64,000 nt of DNA from Pseudoclavibacter helvolus (GTDB taxonomy: Bacteria > Actinomycetota > Actinomycetes > Actinomycetales > Microbacteriaceae): contig NZ_JACHWJ010000012.1 in NCBI RefSeq assembly GCF_014191305.1, forward strand, positions 33,165-97,164. The letters run 5' to 3'. Position numbers and translations under genes: made by a program. The notes beneath the pieces were generated by a model, which saw nothing but the letters and a program-made list of their open reading frames with translations, had not been told where the DNA came from and made no database searches. Below, in pieces: positions 33,033 through 40,484 of this stretch (the stretch's first letter is position 1; every line of letters begins with the position of its first letter).

Positions 33033-33640
33033 TGCTCGCAACCATCGGGTCGGCGATCGGCCTGTTCGCGGCGACCAACATCGACGACATCGTCGTGCTC
33101 ACCGTGCTGTTCCTCGCCTCCAGCCGGGGAAAGCCGCGACCGTGGCAGATCGTCGCAGGCCAGTACCTCGGGTTCATCACACTCGTCGTGATCAGCGTGA
33201 TCGCCGCGCTCGGTCTCACGATCGTCCCGGACGAATGGGTCGGCTTCCTGGGTCTGATCCCGCTCGGCATCGGCATCTGGACGCTCATTCGCGGCCTGCG
33301 CCGTAACGGCGACGACGATGATGACGACTCCAAGATCACCGCGGTCGGACTATGGGGGGTCGCCGGGATCACGATCGCCAACGGGGCCGACAACATCTCC
33401 CTCTACACGCCGATCTTCCGCACCAGCTCGCCCGGCGACGTCGCGGTCATGATCGTCGTGTTCCTGATCCTCGTCGCCGTCTGGTGCGCTGCCGGGCGAC
33501 TGATCGGCACCCACAAGGCCGTCACCGAAACGCTCGAACGTGTCGAGCACTGGCTCGTCCCCGTCGTGTTCATCGGCCTGGGCCTGTTCATCCTCATTGA
33601 ATCCGGCGTTATCGTCCGTCTCTTCGAGGCCCTCGCATGA
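33032..33640 (+). CDS. cadD: CadD-family cadmium resistance transporter
   Basis: A 202-residue membrane protein with about five or six helices and the CadD pattern: FAATNIDDIVVLTVLF at the N-terminus and GITIANGADNISLYTPIF in the middle, both with acidic or polar residues inside membrane segments. A cytoplasmic loop has an unusual run of Asp (GDDDDDDSK). It confers cadmium efflux or sequestration. It shares a base with the stop of the ATPase gene and overlaps lspA by 4 bp. Confidence 0.9.
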   Translation: MLATIGSAIGLFAATNIDDIVVLTVLFLASSRGKPRPWQIVAGQYLGFITLVVISVIAALGLTIVPDEWVGFLGLIPLGIGIWTLIRGLRRNGDDDDDDSKITAVGLWGVAGITIANGADNISLYTPIFRTSSPGDVAVMIVVFLILVAVWCAAGRLIGTHKAVTETLERVEHWLVPVVFIGLGLFILIESGVIVRLFEALA

Positions 33641-34167
33641 CCCCGGACACGAATACCGACGTTGAGTCGGCATCGGCGTCGGGAGAGCGTCCGCAGAGAG
33701 GACGCTGGCGGCTCACTGCCTGGGCGCTTCTGATCGCCGTGGTCGTCGTCGTGATCGATCAGGGAACGAAAGTGTGGGCCGAGGCCACCCTGTCGGAGCA
33801 CGAGCGCATCCCGCTGATCGGCGACCTGTTGGGCCTGCAGCTCGCGTACAACCCCGGCGCGGCGTTCTCCTTCGGGGAGAGCTTCACCTGGGTGTTCGCT
33901 CTCATCGCCGTCGCGGCCACGGCCACCGCGATCGTGTTCGCGTTCCGGGTCCGACGCCCCGGGTGGGCGATCGTGATCGGTGCGCTCGGCGGGGCCGCTG
34001 CTTCGCACGCCGGCGACCGGCTTTTCCGCCAACCAGGATTCGCCCGGGGGCACGTCGTCGACTTCCTCGCCTACGGCAACTGGTTCATCGGGAACCTCGC
34101 CGACATCGTGATCGTCACCGCTACGATTGCCGGAGCGCTCCTGATGCTCCGCGGCACCGAGAACTGA
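33637..34167 (+). CDS. lspA: Signal peptidase II in the cadmium operon
   Basis: A 176-residue lipoprotein signal peptidase with four membrane helices, the LAYNPGAAFSFGE motif and the two catalytic Asp regions (SHAGDRLF and GNLADI). It cleaves prolipoprotein signal peptides. An lspA inside cadmium and lead resistance operons is known (for example in pbr loci), but its purpose there is unclear. The expected Asn in 'GNxxDR' is replaced (SHAGDR), a deviation from housekeeping LspA; the second lspA at 44878 keeps GAVGNLLDR. Confidence 0.9.
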   Translation: MTPDTNTDVESASASGERPQRGRWRLTAWALLIAVVVVVIDQGTKVWAEATLSEHERIPLIGDLLGLQLAYNPGAAFSFGESFTWVFALIAVAATATAIVFAFRVRRPGWAIVIGALGGAAASHAGDRLFRQPGFARGHVVDFLAYGNWFIGNLADIVIVTATIAGALLMLRGTEN

Positions 34168-34178
34168 GAGGGCCAACC

Positions 34179-34496
34179 ATGGAGATCACCCTGCAGTACT
34201 TCGACGGCTGCCCGAACTGGGAAGTACTCGACCGCCGGCTTGCTGAGCTGCTCGACGGTCGATCAGATATCCGCGTCACACGACAGTTGGTCGAGACCGC
34301 CGAGGACGCCGAGCGCCTCGGATTCCACGGGTCACCGACCGTCCTCGTCGACGGCGTCGATCCCTTCGCCGACGAGCACACGCCGGTCGGGCTCGCCTGC
34401 CGGGTGTTCCGTACCCCTGCCGGGCTGGGAGGCTCTCCGACCGTCGAGCAACTGCGCGAAGCGATTTCCGGCCCGGCTCTGACGGGTGATGCTTGA
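34179..34496 (+). CDS. Thioredoxin-fold protein, single Cys (alkylmercury lyase-like annotation)
   Basis: A 105-residue protein beginning MEITLQYFDGCPNWE, with a single N-terminal Cys at the thioredoxin active-site position and the cis-Pro region GFHGSPTVLVDGVDPF. Proteins of this type close actinobacterial cadmium/mercury operons and are often labelled alkylmercury lyase or thioredoxin family. With one active-site Cys it may bind metal or act with a monothiol mechanism. The start has GAGAGGG upstream; it follows lspA by 11 bp. The 3' part overlaps the readthrough end of the recombinase-like gene on the other strand. Confidence 0.75.
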   Translation: MEITLQYFDGCPNWEVLDRRLAELLDGRSDIRVTRQLVETAEDAERLGFHGSPTVLVDGVDPFADEHTPVGLACRVFRTPAGLGGSPTVEQLREAISGPALTGDA

Positions 34497-36444
34497 TCAG
34501 GGGTGGGTGGAGCGGAGAGCCGGGTAATCGGACCACTCGCCACCGGCGAGACGCGACCATGAGGCAGCGGATGCCGGTGATGCCGAGGAGATCCGAGACG
34601 ATCCGGGGATGCAGTTGCCGGGTGAGCTCGATGAGCACTGTCGTGCGGGCGCTCCCGGCAAGCAGGCCTTCGGCGCGAAGGCGACGGCTGAGCGGCCCCG
34701 GGGTGAGGTGACGGCCCGGGTTCCGGCCGGGGAACAACCACCCTTCAGGATGGCCCTTTGTGGCATCGACGAGCTCGACGATGGCGTCGCCGAGGATCGC
34801 GGGGACCTCGATCGGCTCGGCCCCGACGGTGAGCGTCACGGGCCGCGAGCTCGTGTCGACCTGTGCCCGGGTGATCGTGACGATGCGGGTCAGCTGGATC
34901 CCGTAGAGCAGCACGAGGAGACCCGCGGCCCGGGTCTTCGGGTCCATGTCGGCATCGGACAGGAACCTGCGGGCCATCTGCCATCGGTGATCAGAGGCGT
35001 AGTCTCGCCCCTCGAGGCGATGGGCTCGAAACTCGACCCGAAGGGTGCTCAGCCGGTGTTTTCGCAGCCAGCGAGTGAACGGTGCCAGCGCGTCGCGTTG
35101 GCTAGGCGAATCGGTCAGATACGCGTCGAGTAGGCGCTGCGGGAACGTCGCCAGCGTCTCCTGCTGCGCCCGGATCTCCCCGAGGAACGCGGCGCAGTAC
35201 TTCAGTGCAGCCCTCTGCCTCTGGAAGCCGGAAGCAGGGCTGGACGCGCTGCGCAGTGTCCGAGTGGATCGGAGGAGCTCCCAGGTGCAGTAGCGGCGCA
35301 GGATCAGCCGGTCCTCGGGATGGTCGATGCCACCGAGCCAGTCGTTGAGCCAGTGGTCGAAGCGCGTGCCCTCGACGTCGAGCTCCGGCAGCACGCCGGA
35401 ACGGACCAGCAGTGAGAGGAGGAACGCGACCGACTGTCCCGACCGGGCTCGGGTGATGATCGCCTCGGCGGTGAGCGGCAGGGTCCCGTCCGCGAGCTCG
35501 CGGAGCACCATCGCGCACTTGCTCTTGTGCAGCCAGCGTTCGAGCGACGCCGCTTTGCCATGGTGCGTGAGCAGATAGTCAGCAAGCGGGTGGAGATCCT
35601 CACGGATCTCTCCCGCATCGTCGGCGAACAGCTGTTGGATCGCGACGGGCCGGCGGCACTCGACGCAGAGGTGATGTTTGCGGATTTCCTCGATCGAGCC
35701 GCATCCAGGGCAGGCCATCGTGATCGGAGTGCCCGCGCAGTCGGCGCAGACCTTCTGGCCATTCATGAACCCGGTGAGGAACACTCTGCGCGCGCACTCG
35801 GGACAAGGTTGGGGTCTGCGCATCGCGTAGTAGCAGCGCGCGCATACTCGTCGTCCGTCGAGGTGCGAGGCGACGCGGCCAGGTTCTCCGCAAAGACCAC
35901 AGGTCTTGATCGGTGCGGTGTAGCAGGCCAGGCAGACGAGTTCCGGGCGACGGACGATGATGGTCGCGTGCTGACCGCACCGCGAGCAGTCGCCGAACGA
36001 TCGAGGGTCGGCTCGCCAACAGTCACGGCAGAAACGCTGTCCGTCGATGGTGCGCTGCACGGGCCGGACCCGGCCACAGGACGCGCAGGAGACGGACCGG
36101 GCCTTCCGCTCGCATCGGGAGCAGTGCTGACCACCGCCCGGCGTCTTGTGGGGCATTCTCACCGCGCGTCCGCAGGACTCACACGTCGGCAACACCACCC
36201 GGCTCGCCCCTTCTTTGACCAGCGCATGGGCCAGATTCTGAACGGTCGCTGGCACGTTCGCATGCTGCCCCTCCAGGACTCCGGGCTGCTTGATCAGCGC
36301 GAGCTCAAGAAGCCGCTGCGTGAGGGGTACTGGCGCGACCGTATGCACGATCTCAGTGAGTCGCTCGGGAAAGATCTCGGGAACGAGAGGGCGGACGAGA
36401 GCGACGACTTCAGCGACTCGCGGCAGCTGCGGAGGCTTGGCCAC
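34276..36444 (-). CDS. Zinc-ribbon tyrosine-recombinase-like protein (C-terminal frameshift)
   Basis: A 722-residue reading frame. Residues about 88-285 hold twelve CxxC motifs (six potential zinc ribbons), followed by a core-binding-like domain and a catalytic-domain-like region (GLLVLLYGIQLTRIVTI) that lacks the Arg and Tyr expected of an active tyrosine recombinase. After 'SDLLGITGI' the frame turns into Arg-rich low-complexity sequence, whereas the neighbouring frame continues as LAGGEWSDYPALR to a natural stop at 34497. A one-base insertion near 34576 explains this. It is the third gene of a set with the integrase and XRE protein and probably assists recombination. Confidence 0.75.
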   Translation of the reverse strand: MAKPPQLPRVAEVVALVRPLVPEIFPERLTEIVHTVAPVPLTQRLLELALIKQPGVLEGQHANVPATVQNLAHALVKEGASRVVLPTCESCGRAVRMPHKTPGGGQHCSRCERKARSVSCASCGRVRPVQRTIDGQRFCRDCWRADPRSFGDCSRCGQHATIIVRRPELVCLACYTAPIKTCGLCGEPGRVASHLDGRRVCARCYYAMRRPQPCPECARRVFLTGFMNGQKVCADCAGTPITMACPGCGSIEEIRKHHLCVECRRPVAIQQLFADDAGEIREDLHPLADYLLTHHGKAASLERWLHKSKCAMVLRELADGTLPLTAEAIITRARSGQSVAFLLSLLVRSGVLPELDVEGTRFDHWLNDWLGGIDHPEDRLILRRYCTWELLRSTRTLRSASSPASGFQRQRAALKYCAAFLGEIRAQQETLATFPQRLLDAYLTDSPSQRDALAPFTRWLRKHRLSTLRVEFRAHRLEGRDYASDHRWQMARRFLSDADMDPKTRAAGLLVLLYGIQLTRIVTITRAQVDTSSRPVTLTVGAEPIEVPAILGDAIVELVDATKGHPEGWLFPGRNPGRHLTPGPLSRRLRAEGLLAGSARTTVLIELTRQLHPRIVSDLLGITGIRCLMVASRRWRVVRLPGSPLHPPLIKHHPSEPGRKSLRAVARRSESLPARQGYGTPGRRARPACARRRRDRRRRRGRSVTRGIRGARRPRRSRPTVV

Positions 36445-36449
36445 CGCGG

Positions 36450-36785
36450 CTACTTCGTACGCGGCCGACGGATCGCCGCGCGAACAGGACGGAGATCACC
36501 GATCGCCCCCCGTGTCGCCTCCTCACCCACCGCCACCGGGGTCGAGGCCTCCCGGCGAGTGATCGTCACGAGATCGTCGAGCGAGCACTCCAGCGCATCG
36601 CACAACGCCGCCAACACGTCGAGACGCACCCGCTGGGGCGGCTGAGTCACCAGCCGATACACCTGCTCCCGGGACAGGTCGATGCCGCGCTCTTCGAGTA
36701 GGGGTTTCAGTTTGGAGGTCTGGAAGATCCCGCGCGACGCCATCACGCTGCGCAGATTCCAGCCGGTGTCGAGCTCAACGGTCAT
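36450..36785 (-). CDS. XRE-family helix-turn-helix protein of the recombinase trio
   Basis: A 111-residue protein with a Cro/C1-type HTH (about residues 16-75: LKPLLEERGIDLSREQVYRL, LDVLAALCDALECSLDDL) and a basic tail. Its start overlaps the integrase stop by 11 bp and its stop lies 5 bp before the zinc-ribbon recombinase-like gene, so all three are one operon. It probably regulates excision or integration or acts as an accessory DNA-binding factor. Confidence 0.8.
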   Translation of the reverse strand: MTVELDTGWNLRSVMASRGIFQTSKLKPLLEERGIDLSREQVYRLVTQPPQRVRLDVLAALCDALECSLDDLVTITRREASTPVAVGEEATRGAIGDLRPVRAAIRRPRTK

Positions 36786-37893
36786 CAGCTTCTCCTTCGA
36801 TGAGGGCCTTCAGCGCTTCGGCGAGCACACGGTTCTTGTAGTCCGAGCTGACGGAGGCGTAGATCGAGGTCGTCGAGGCATGCATATGCCCGACCTGCTC
36901 TTGGACGAATCGATCGGCGTACCCGAACTCCAGAAGGTGCGTGACATAGGAGTGCCGGAGGCTGTGCAACGTCAGGTCCTTCGACAGGCCGGCTTCATCA
37001 CGCAACTCTGCGAACCTCCGATCGAGATACCCAGCAGACAGACGCGTGCGGCGCTCGGTCACCCAGAGCGCGTCGAGGTCGTCTCCGGGCGCGAAACGGG
37101 CCCGGGCCTGCTCGAGCCATTGCTGCATGCCGGGGACCCACCAGTCGAATTCCGGCACCAGCAGCACCGTGCGACGTCGTGGCGCGCCACCGCCCGCCGC
37201 CTTCGCCCATCGCACGTGGACCGCGCCGTAGCGGCCCCACTGGCGCATCTTCGCGTTGTGGTGCAAATCGACGGTATCGAGCATCACCGCCTCAGTGCGG
37301 CGCAGACCGAACGCGTAGACCGTCTTCAGCAACTGGGCATCCCGCAACGCGCCGAGCGCACCCTTTCGCCCGGAACTCACGAGCAGCTCGACGCGGGCGT
37401 CGGCCGTATCGAACAGGCGCTCGATCTCGTCGTACGTGAACGGGCGACGCTTCCCATCGCCTTCGAACTCGAACCGGTGCGCCACCGTGTTCCACGGCAG
37501 GCACACCTGCGAAGGGACCTCCCCAAACTCGCGATCGCAGATCTCCATCCAGTCGTACAACGGGTTCGTGAGGTAGTCACAGAACCCACGGATAGACCCA
37601 TGGTTGGCGCGCATCGTCGACAACGTCCGAGTGCGACCGCCAGACTGAGCAGTGAACTCATCCACATCCGCGACAGTCCACCTCCAAGGCGGTTTGTCCA
37701 CGAAATCACGGAACCGTGTCACCGTCGCCGTCCGGTTCCGGATCGTCTGCTCACGGAGCCCGCGCGACAGCTGCTGGTTCCGCCAACCATCGATCATCGC
37801 ACTGAAAACCTGCGCTTCCGGGTTCGCCAGTGCGACGTTCGATGCTGACGTGATCAGCCGAAGCGCCGCTGGAGAAGCCTCAAAATCTTGCAT
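36775..37893 (-). CDS. Tyrosine-type site-specific recombinase
   Basis: A 372-residue integrase with an N-terminal SAM-like core-binding domain (about 35-130) and a catalytic domain with Arg in YAFGLRRTEAVML, His-x-x-Arg in LHSLRHSYVTH, and Tyr nucleophile in TSIYASVSS. All catalytic residues are present, so it should be active. The ATG at 37893 is preferred; a TTG at 37905 would add four residues. Three short palindromes containing TTGCA elements lie just upstream and may be its binding sites. It heads the integrase-XRE-zinc ribbon operon. Confidence 0.92.
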   Translation of the reverse strand: MQDFEASPAALRLITSASNVALANPEAQVFSAMIDGWRNQQLSRGLREQTIRNRTATVTRFRDFVDKPPWRWTVADVDEFTAQSGGRTRTLSTMRANHGSIRGFCDYLTNPLYDWMEICDREFGEVPSQVCLPWNTVAHRFEFEGDGKRRPFTYDEIERLFDTADARVELLVSSGRKGALGALRDAQLLKTVYAFGLRRTEAVMLDTVDLHHNAKMRQWGRYGAVHVRWAKAAGGGAPRRRTVLLVPEFDWWVPGMQQWLEQARARFAPGDDLDALWVTERRTRLSAGYLDRRFAELRDEAGLSKDLTLHSLRHSYVTHLLEFGYADRFVQEQVGHMHASTTSIYASVSSDYKNRVLAEALKALIEGEADDR

Positions 37894-38042
37894 TAGATGC
37901 AACAAAGTATGGGACAGTGCATCACTGTGTCAACCCAGATCTCCGCATCCGCGAGATCACGCTGTTATGGTCGGAACACTTCGACACCGAAGGAGCCGAA
38001 TAGGTATCGATTGCAAGCACGGACAGTTGCATTCACTGCAAC
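37888..38042. repeat. Cluster of palindromes upstream of the integrase
   Basis: TTGCAT-N3-ATGCAA (37888-37902), ACAGTG-N3-CACTGT (37914-37928) and GTTGCA-N5-TGCAAC (38026-38042) are perfect inverted repeats in the 320-bp gap between the integrase and the DUF3892 gene; the first and third share TTGCA arms. They are candidate recombinase or XRE binding sites. No gene is seen in this gap. Confidence 0.6.
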
Positions 38043-38225
38043 ATGCGAGGGTTCGCTTCCTGCGTGGACACAGGCGCTTAATACCCGCACTCGGACAGGA
38101 CTGGCGAATCGACCGCCGCCAGAGAATTTGGATCATGTGGAGCAGACTTAGCTCCGAACCCGGAAGTGCGGAGGCCTTTTCGAATCCGCATCTCCGCACG
38201 TGAACAAACCGCTTGAGGAGCCACG

Positions 38226-38489
38226 ATGGCAGATAGGCCAGTACGACAGACCGGCAAGGACCGAGATGGAGACATCACCTCCCTCGCCGATGAGGGCCAG
38301 CGATGGTCCCCCATCCCGAAATGGCGAGCGATCCAGGACATCGAGAACGGCTCGCACACGTACTACGTTCCGTGGCTGAGTGGACGAACCGAGATTCGAG
38401 TCATCACGACGGCCACGGGGGCCAAGCACCTGAGGACGGACCGAGACGCGACCACCAGGAACAACCTGGAGGACCTCCCCAATCCGTAG
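38226..38489 (+). CDS. DUF3892-family protein
   Basis: An 87-residue protein with the DUF3892 pattern: a short N-terminal strand, a central YYVPWLSGRTEIRVITT region and the ending 'HLRTDRDATTRNNLEDLPNP' (Leu-Arg-Thr then Asn-Asn-Leu). GAGGAG lies five nt before the ATG. Function of the family is unknown; it often sits beside mobile elements, here divergent from the recombinase trio, so it is probably cargo or part of that element. Confidence 0.75.
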   Translation: MADRPVRQTGKDRDGDITSLADEGQRWSPIPKWRAIQDIENGSHTYYVPWLSGRTEIRVITTATGAKHLRTDRDATTRNNLEDLPNP

Positions 38490-38525
38490 TCAACACAAAG
38501 ATGCCTCCGCTGGCTCGGCTTCCAC

Positions 38526-39485
38526 CTACCGATCCCGGATCATCTTCGGCAGCAAGCGCACGAGTGCGACCATGCCAACGAGCTCGACGAGCGTCTGCAT
38601 CACGATGACCACCGGAGTCAGCGCGAGTGCTGGTGGCAGGGCGAGTGCGAGTGGCAGGACGACGAGGGAGTTGCGAGTGGCACCGCTGAACGCCAGGGCT
38701 CGGGTCGCGGGAACGTCGAGGCGGAAGGTTCGTCCGGCCAGGAGGCCGACGAACACCATGATCACGAGGAACGCGACATAGATCGGCACGAGTATGAGCA
38801 GCTGCGGCCCTGCAGCACCGACCGCTCCAGCTTGGGATGCCACGACCGTGAAGAGGGTCGCCATCATGAGCGGCACCATCAGGTTCAGCATGCTGCGCTC
38901 GATCACCTGGCCGCTGCGGTGTCGTTTCGCGAGGAACTGGACAAGCGCGGCGGCACCGAGTGGCACCACGATCAGCAGCAGGAAGGCTCGCACGAACGGG
39001 CCGACTTCCACCACGGCCACCCCATCCGGGCCGAGGAAGATCAGCAGATAGATTGGCAGGAGCAGCATCTGCGCGAGCATCAGCAGTGGGGCTGCCGCCA
39101 GTAGTCGGTCGGCTGCGCCGCCCGCGAGGCCGGCGAACACGATCACGTAGTCGATGCACGGCGTGAGGAGCACCAGCAGCACTCCGAACAGCAACGCGGG
39201 CTGGTCCGCGACGAACCGCGACAGTCCGTAGGCGACGAGTGGCACGATCACGAAGTTCACGCCCCCCACGGCCCCGAGGAAGCGCCCATCGCGAAGTGAC
39301 CTGCCGATGGCAGCGAACGGGACGCCCAGGAACGTCGCGAACAGCAGCAGCGCGAGCACCGGCTCAATCGCGAGTTCGAGGTGATGCACCCCGGGCACGA
39401 GGAGGCCGAGCGCGCCGCCAGCTGCAATCGCCGCGAGGTACAAGGCGATCTGGTGGCGCTCCAGGACTGCGGTGAGGCGCGTCAC
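38526..39485 (-). CDS. BASS/ArsB-like metalloid efflux permease
   Basis: A 319-residue protein with about ten membrane segments of the bile acid:sodium symporter/Acr3 superfamily, with a Cys in a membrane segment (LLVLLTPCIDYVIVFAGL) and 'LAFSGATRNSLVVLPLALAL' matching the conserved Acr3-like Asn/Phe region. Probable arsenite or antimonite exporter. Start placement: a GTG at 39485 lies downstream of the MerR-type promoter; a longer frame to 39584 would overlap the merR start and the promoter. Controlled by the divergent merR gene. Confidence 0.8.
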   Translation of the reverse strand: MTRLTAVLERHQIALYLAAIAAGGALGLLVPGVHHLELAIEPVLALLLFATFLGVPFAAIGRSLRDGRFLGAVGGVNFVIVPLVAYGLSRFVADQPALLFGVLLVLLTPCIDYVIVFAGLAGGAADRLLAAAPLLMLAQMLLLPIYLLIFLGPDGVAVVEVGPFVRAFLLLIVVPLGAAALVQFLAKRHRSGQVIERSMLNLMVPLMMATLFTVVASQAGAVGAAGPQLLILVPIYVAFLVIMVFVGLLAGRTFRLDVPATRALAFSGATRNSLVVLPLALALPPALALTPVVIVMQTLVELVGMVALVRLLPKMIRDR

Positions 39486-39523
39486 GAGACGGGGTTCGAG
39501 GTGGAGTTGATGGGCACGGCCTG

Positions 39524-39554
39524 ACGGTAAACGTTCGACCCGCTCGAAGGTCAA
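39524..39554 (-). promoter_or_regulatory. MerR-type promoter with 19-bp spacer
   Basis: On the minus strand TTGACC (39549-39554) and TACCGT (39524-39529) are separated by 19 bp that contain the dyad TTCGA-N5-TCGAA. The overlong spacer with a central dyad is the hallmark of MerR-activated promoters. It would drive the permease gene. Confidence 0.8.
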
Positions 39555-39570
39555 GCCCGCTCCGCGCTCG

Positions 39571-39576
39571 TAAGCT
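39571..39576 (+). promoter_or_regulatory. -10 box of leaderless merR
   Basis: TAAGCT ends 6 nt before the merR ATG at 39583, with no ribosome site in between. Confidence 0.4.
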
Positions 39577-39582
39577 CCCGGC

Positions 39583-39984
39583 ATGCGTATCTCTGAGGTC
39601 AGCAGGCGGAGCGGGATCAGCGCGACCGCGCTGCGCTATTACGAGAGCATCGGCCTCGTCCTACCCCGCCGCTCCAGCAACGGCTACCGGGACTACGACG
39701 CCGCCACCCTGCACCGACTCGATCTCATCGAAGCGAACAAAGAGCTCGGACTCCCCCTCGCTGACATCAGCAGACACCTCGCTTCCCTGGAGGTCGACTC
39801 CTGCACCGACGTACGCGAGCAGCTACGGCCACTCCTCGCCGAGCGCGTGCGGCAGATCGACGAGAAGCGGGCCCGCCTCGATGAGCTACGCGCCCGAATC
39901 GATGCCGCCGACCGCAATCTCGGGCAGTGCCCGGACCGGGATGAACGTTGCTCCACGGAGTGCCTCCGTCGCGTGTATCCCTAA
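39583..39984 (+). CDS. MerR-family metalloregulator
   Basis: A 133-residue MerR protein: winged helix (MRISEVSRRSGISATALRYY ... GLVLPRRSSNGYRDY), long dimerisation helix, and Cys in the metal-loop positions: DSCTDV (about residue 67-72) and CPDRDERCSTEC at the C-terminus. The Cys set suggests sensing of a thiophilic metal or metalloid. It is divergent from the permease gene with a MerR-type promoter between, so it should activate that gene. Confidence 0.9.
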   Translation: MRISEVSRRSGISATALRYYESIGLVLPRRSSNGYRDYDAATLHRLDLIEANKELGLPLADISRHLASLEVDSCTDVREQLRPLLAERVRQIDEKRARLDELRARIDAADRNLGQCPDRDERCSTECLRRVYP

Positions 39985-40085
39985 GGGCATCATCGCTCCC
40001 ACGCCACTCGTGCGAGCGGGTGCGTCGCCTCCACCTGTTCGCACCGTCACAGTGAATGGGGGTCGATAAAATCGTCAAACAGAGA

Positions 40086-40105
40086 TATCATCGTCAAATG
40101 ACGAT
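40086..40105 (+). promoter_or_regulatory. -10 box and palindromic operator over arsR-type start codon
   Basis: TATCAT (40086-40091) ends 6 nt before the ATG at 40098. ATCGTCA (40090-40096) and TGACGAT (40099-40105) form a 7-bp inverted repeat spanning the start codon, and a further ATCGTCA half lies at 40071-40077. This is the likely autoregulatory site of the repressor. Confidence 0.65.
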
Positions 40106-40484
40106 GATTAGAGAGGTGCGGTCGGAGCTGGATGACGCGTCGACGCAGCACTACGCCCACCTGTTCGATGCGTTGAGCGATCCCACCCGACTCGACGTGC
40201 TGCAGCACCTCGCGTCAGGGGAGCATCGAGTGCGTGATCTCGTTGCGCATGTTGGTCTCGCTCAGTCCACGGTCAGTAAGCACCTCCGATTCCTCCTCGA
40301 GTGTGGGCTCGTGCATGCGTGCCCCGAGGGGCGTTCTACGTGGTACTCGCTCTCACAGCCGGCAGCGCTTTCGCGGCTCGTTGGTGCGGCGGAGGCGTTG
40401 CTCGAGGCGACGGGAACGCGGGCGGCTCTCTGCTCGCATCTCCAGCGGCCGCTCACCGCCGCTGACAGCTCACTGGAGCTCTGA
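40098..40484 (+). CDS. ArsR/SmtB-family repressor of the CDF exporter
   Basis: A 128-residue winged-helix protein (FDALSDPTRLDVLQHL, HVGLAQSTVSKHLRFLLECGLV) with a C-terminal helix carrying Cys and His (RAALCSHLQ) and a Cys pair region ECGLVHACPEG. Zinc or cobalt sensing is plausible, as for other ArsR proteins paired with CDF exporters. Start at 40098 rests on the -10 spacing. The stop shares a base with the start of the CDF gene (TGATG). Confidence 0.85.
   Translation: MTMIREVRSELDDASTQHYAHLFDALSDPTRLDVLQHLASGEHRVRDLVAHVGLAQSTVSKHLRFLLECGLVHACPEGRSTWYSLSQPAALSRLVGAAEALLEATGTRAALCSHLQRPLTAADSSLEL

Noticed and set aside
39486..39584. Longer start for the BASS-type permease
   Set aside because: That start overlaps the merR start codon and lies upstream of the MerR-type promoter.
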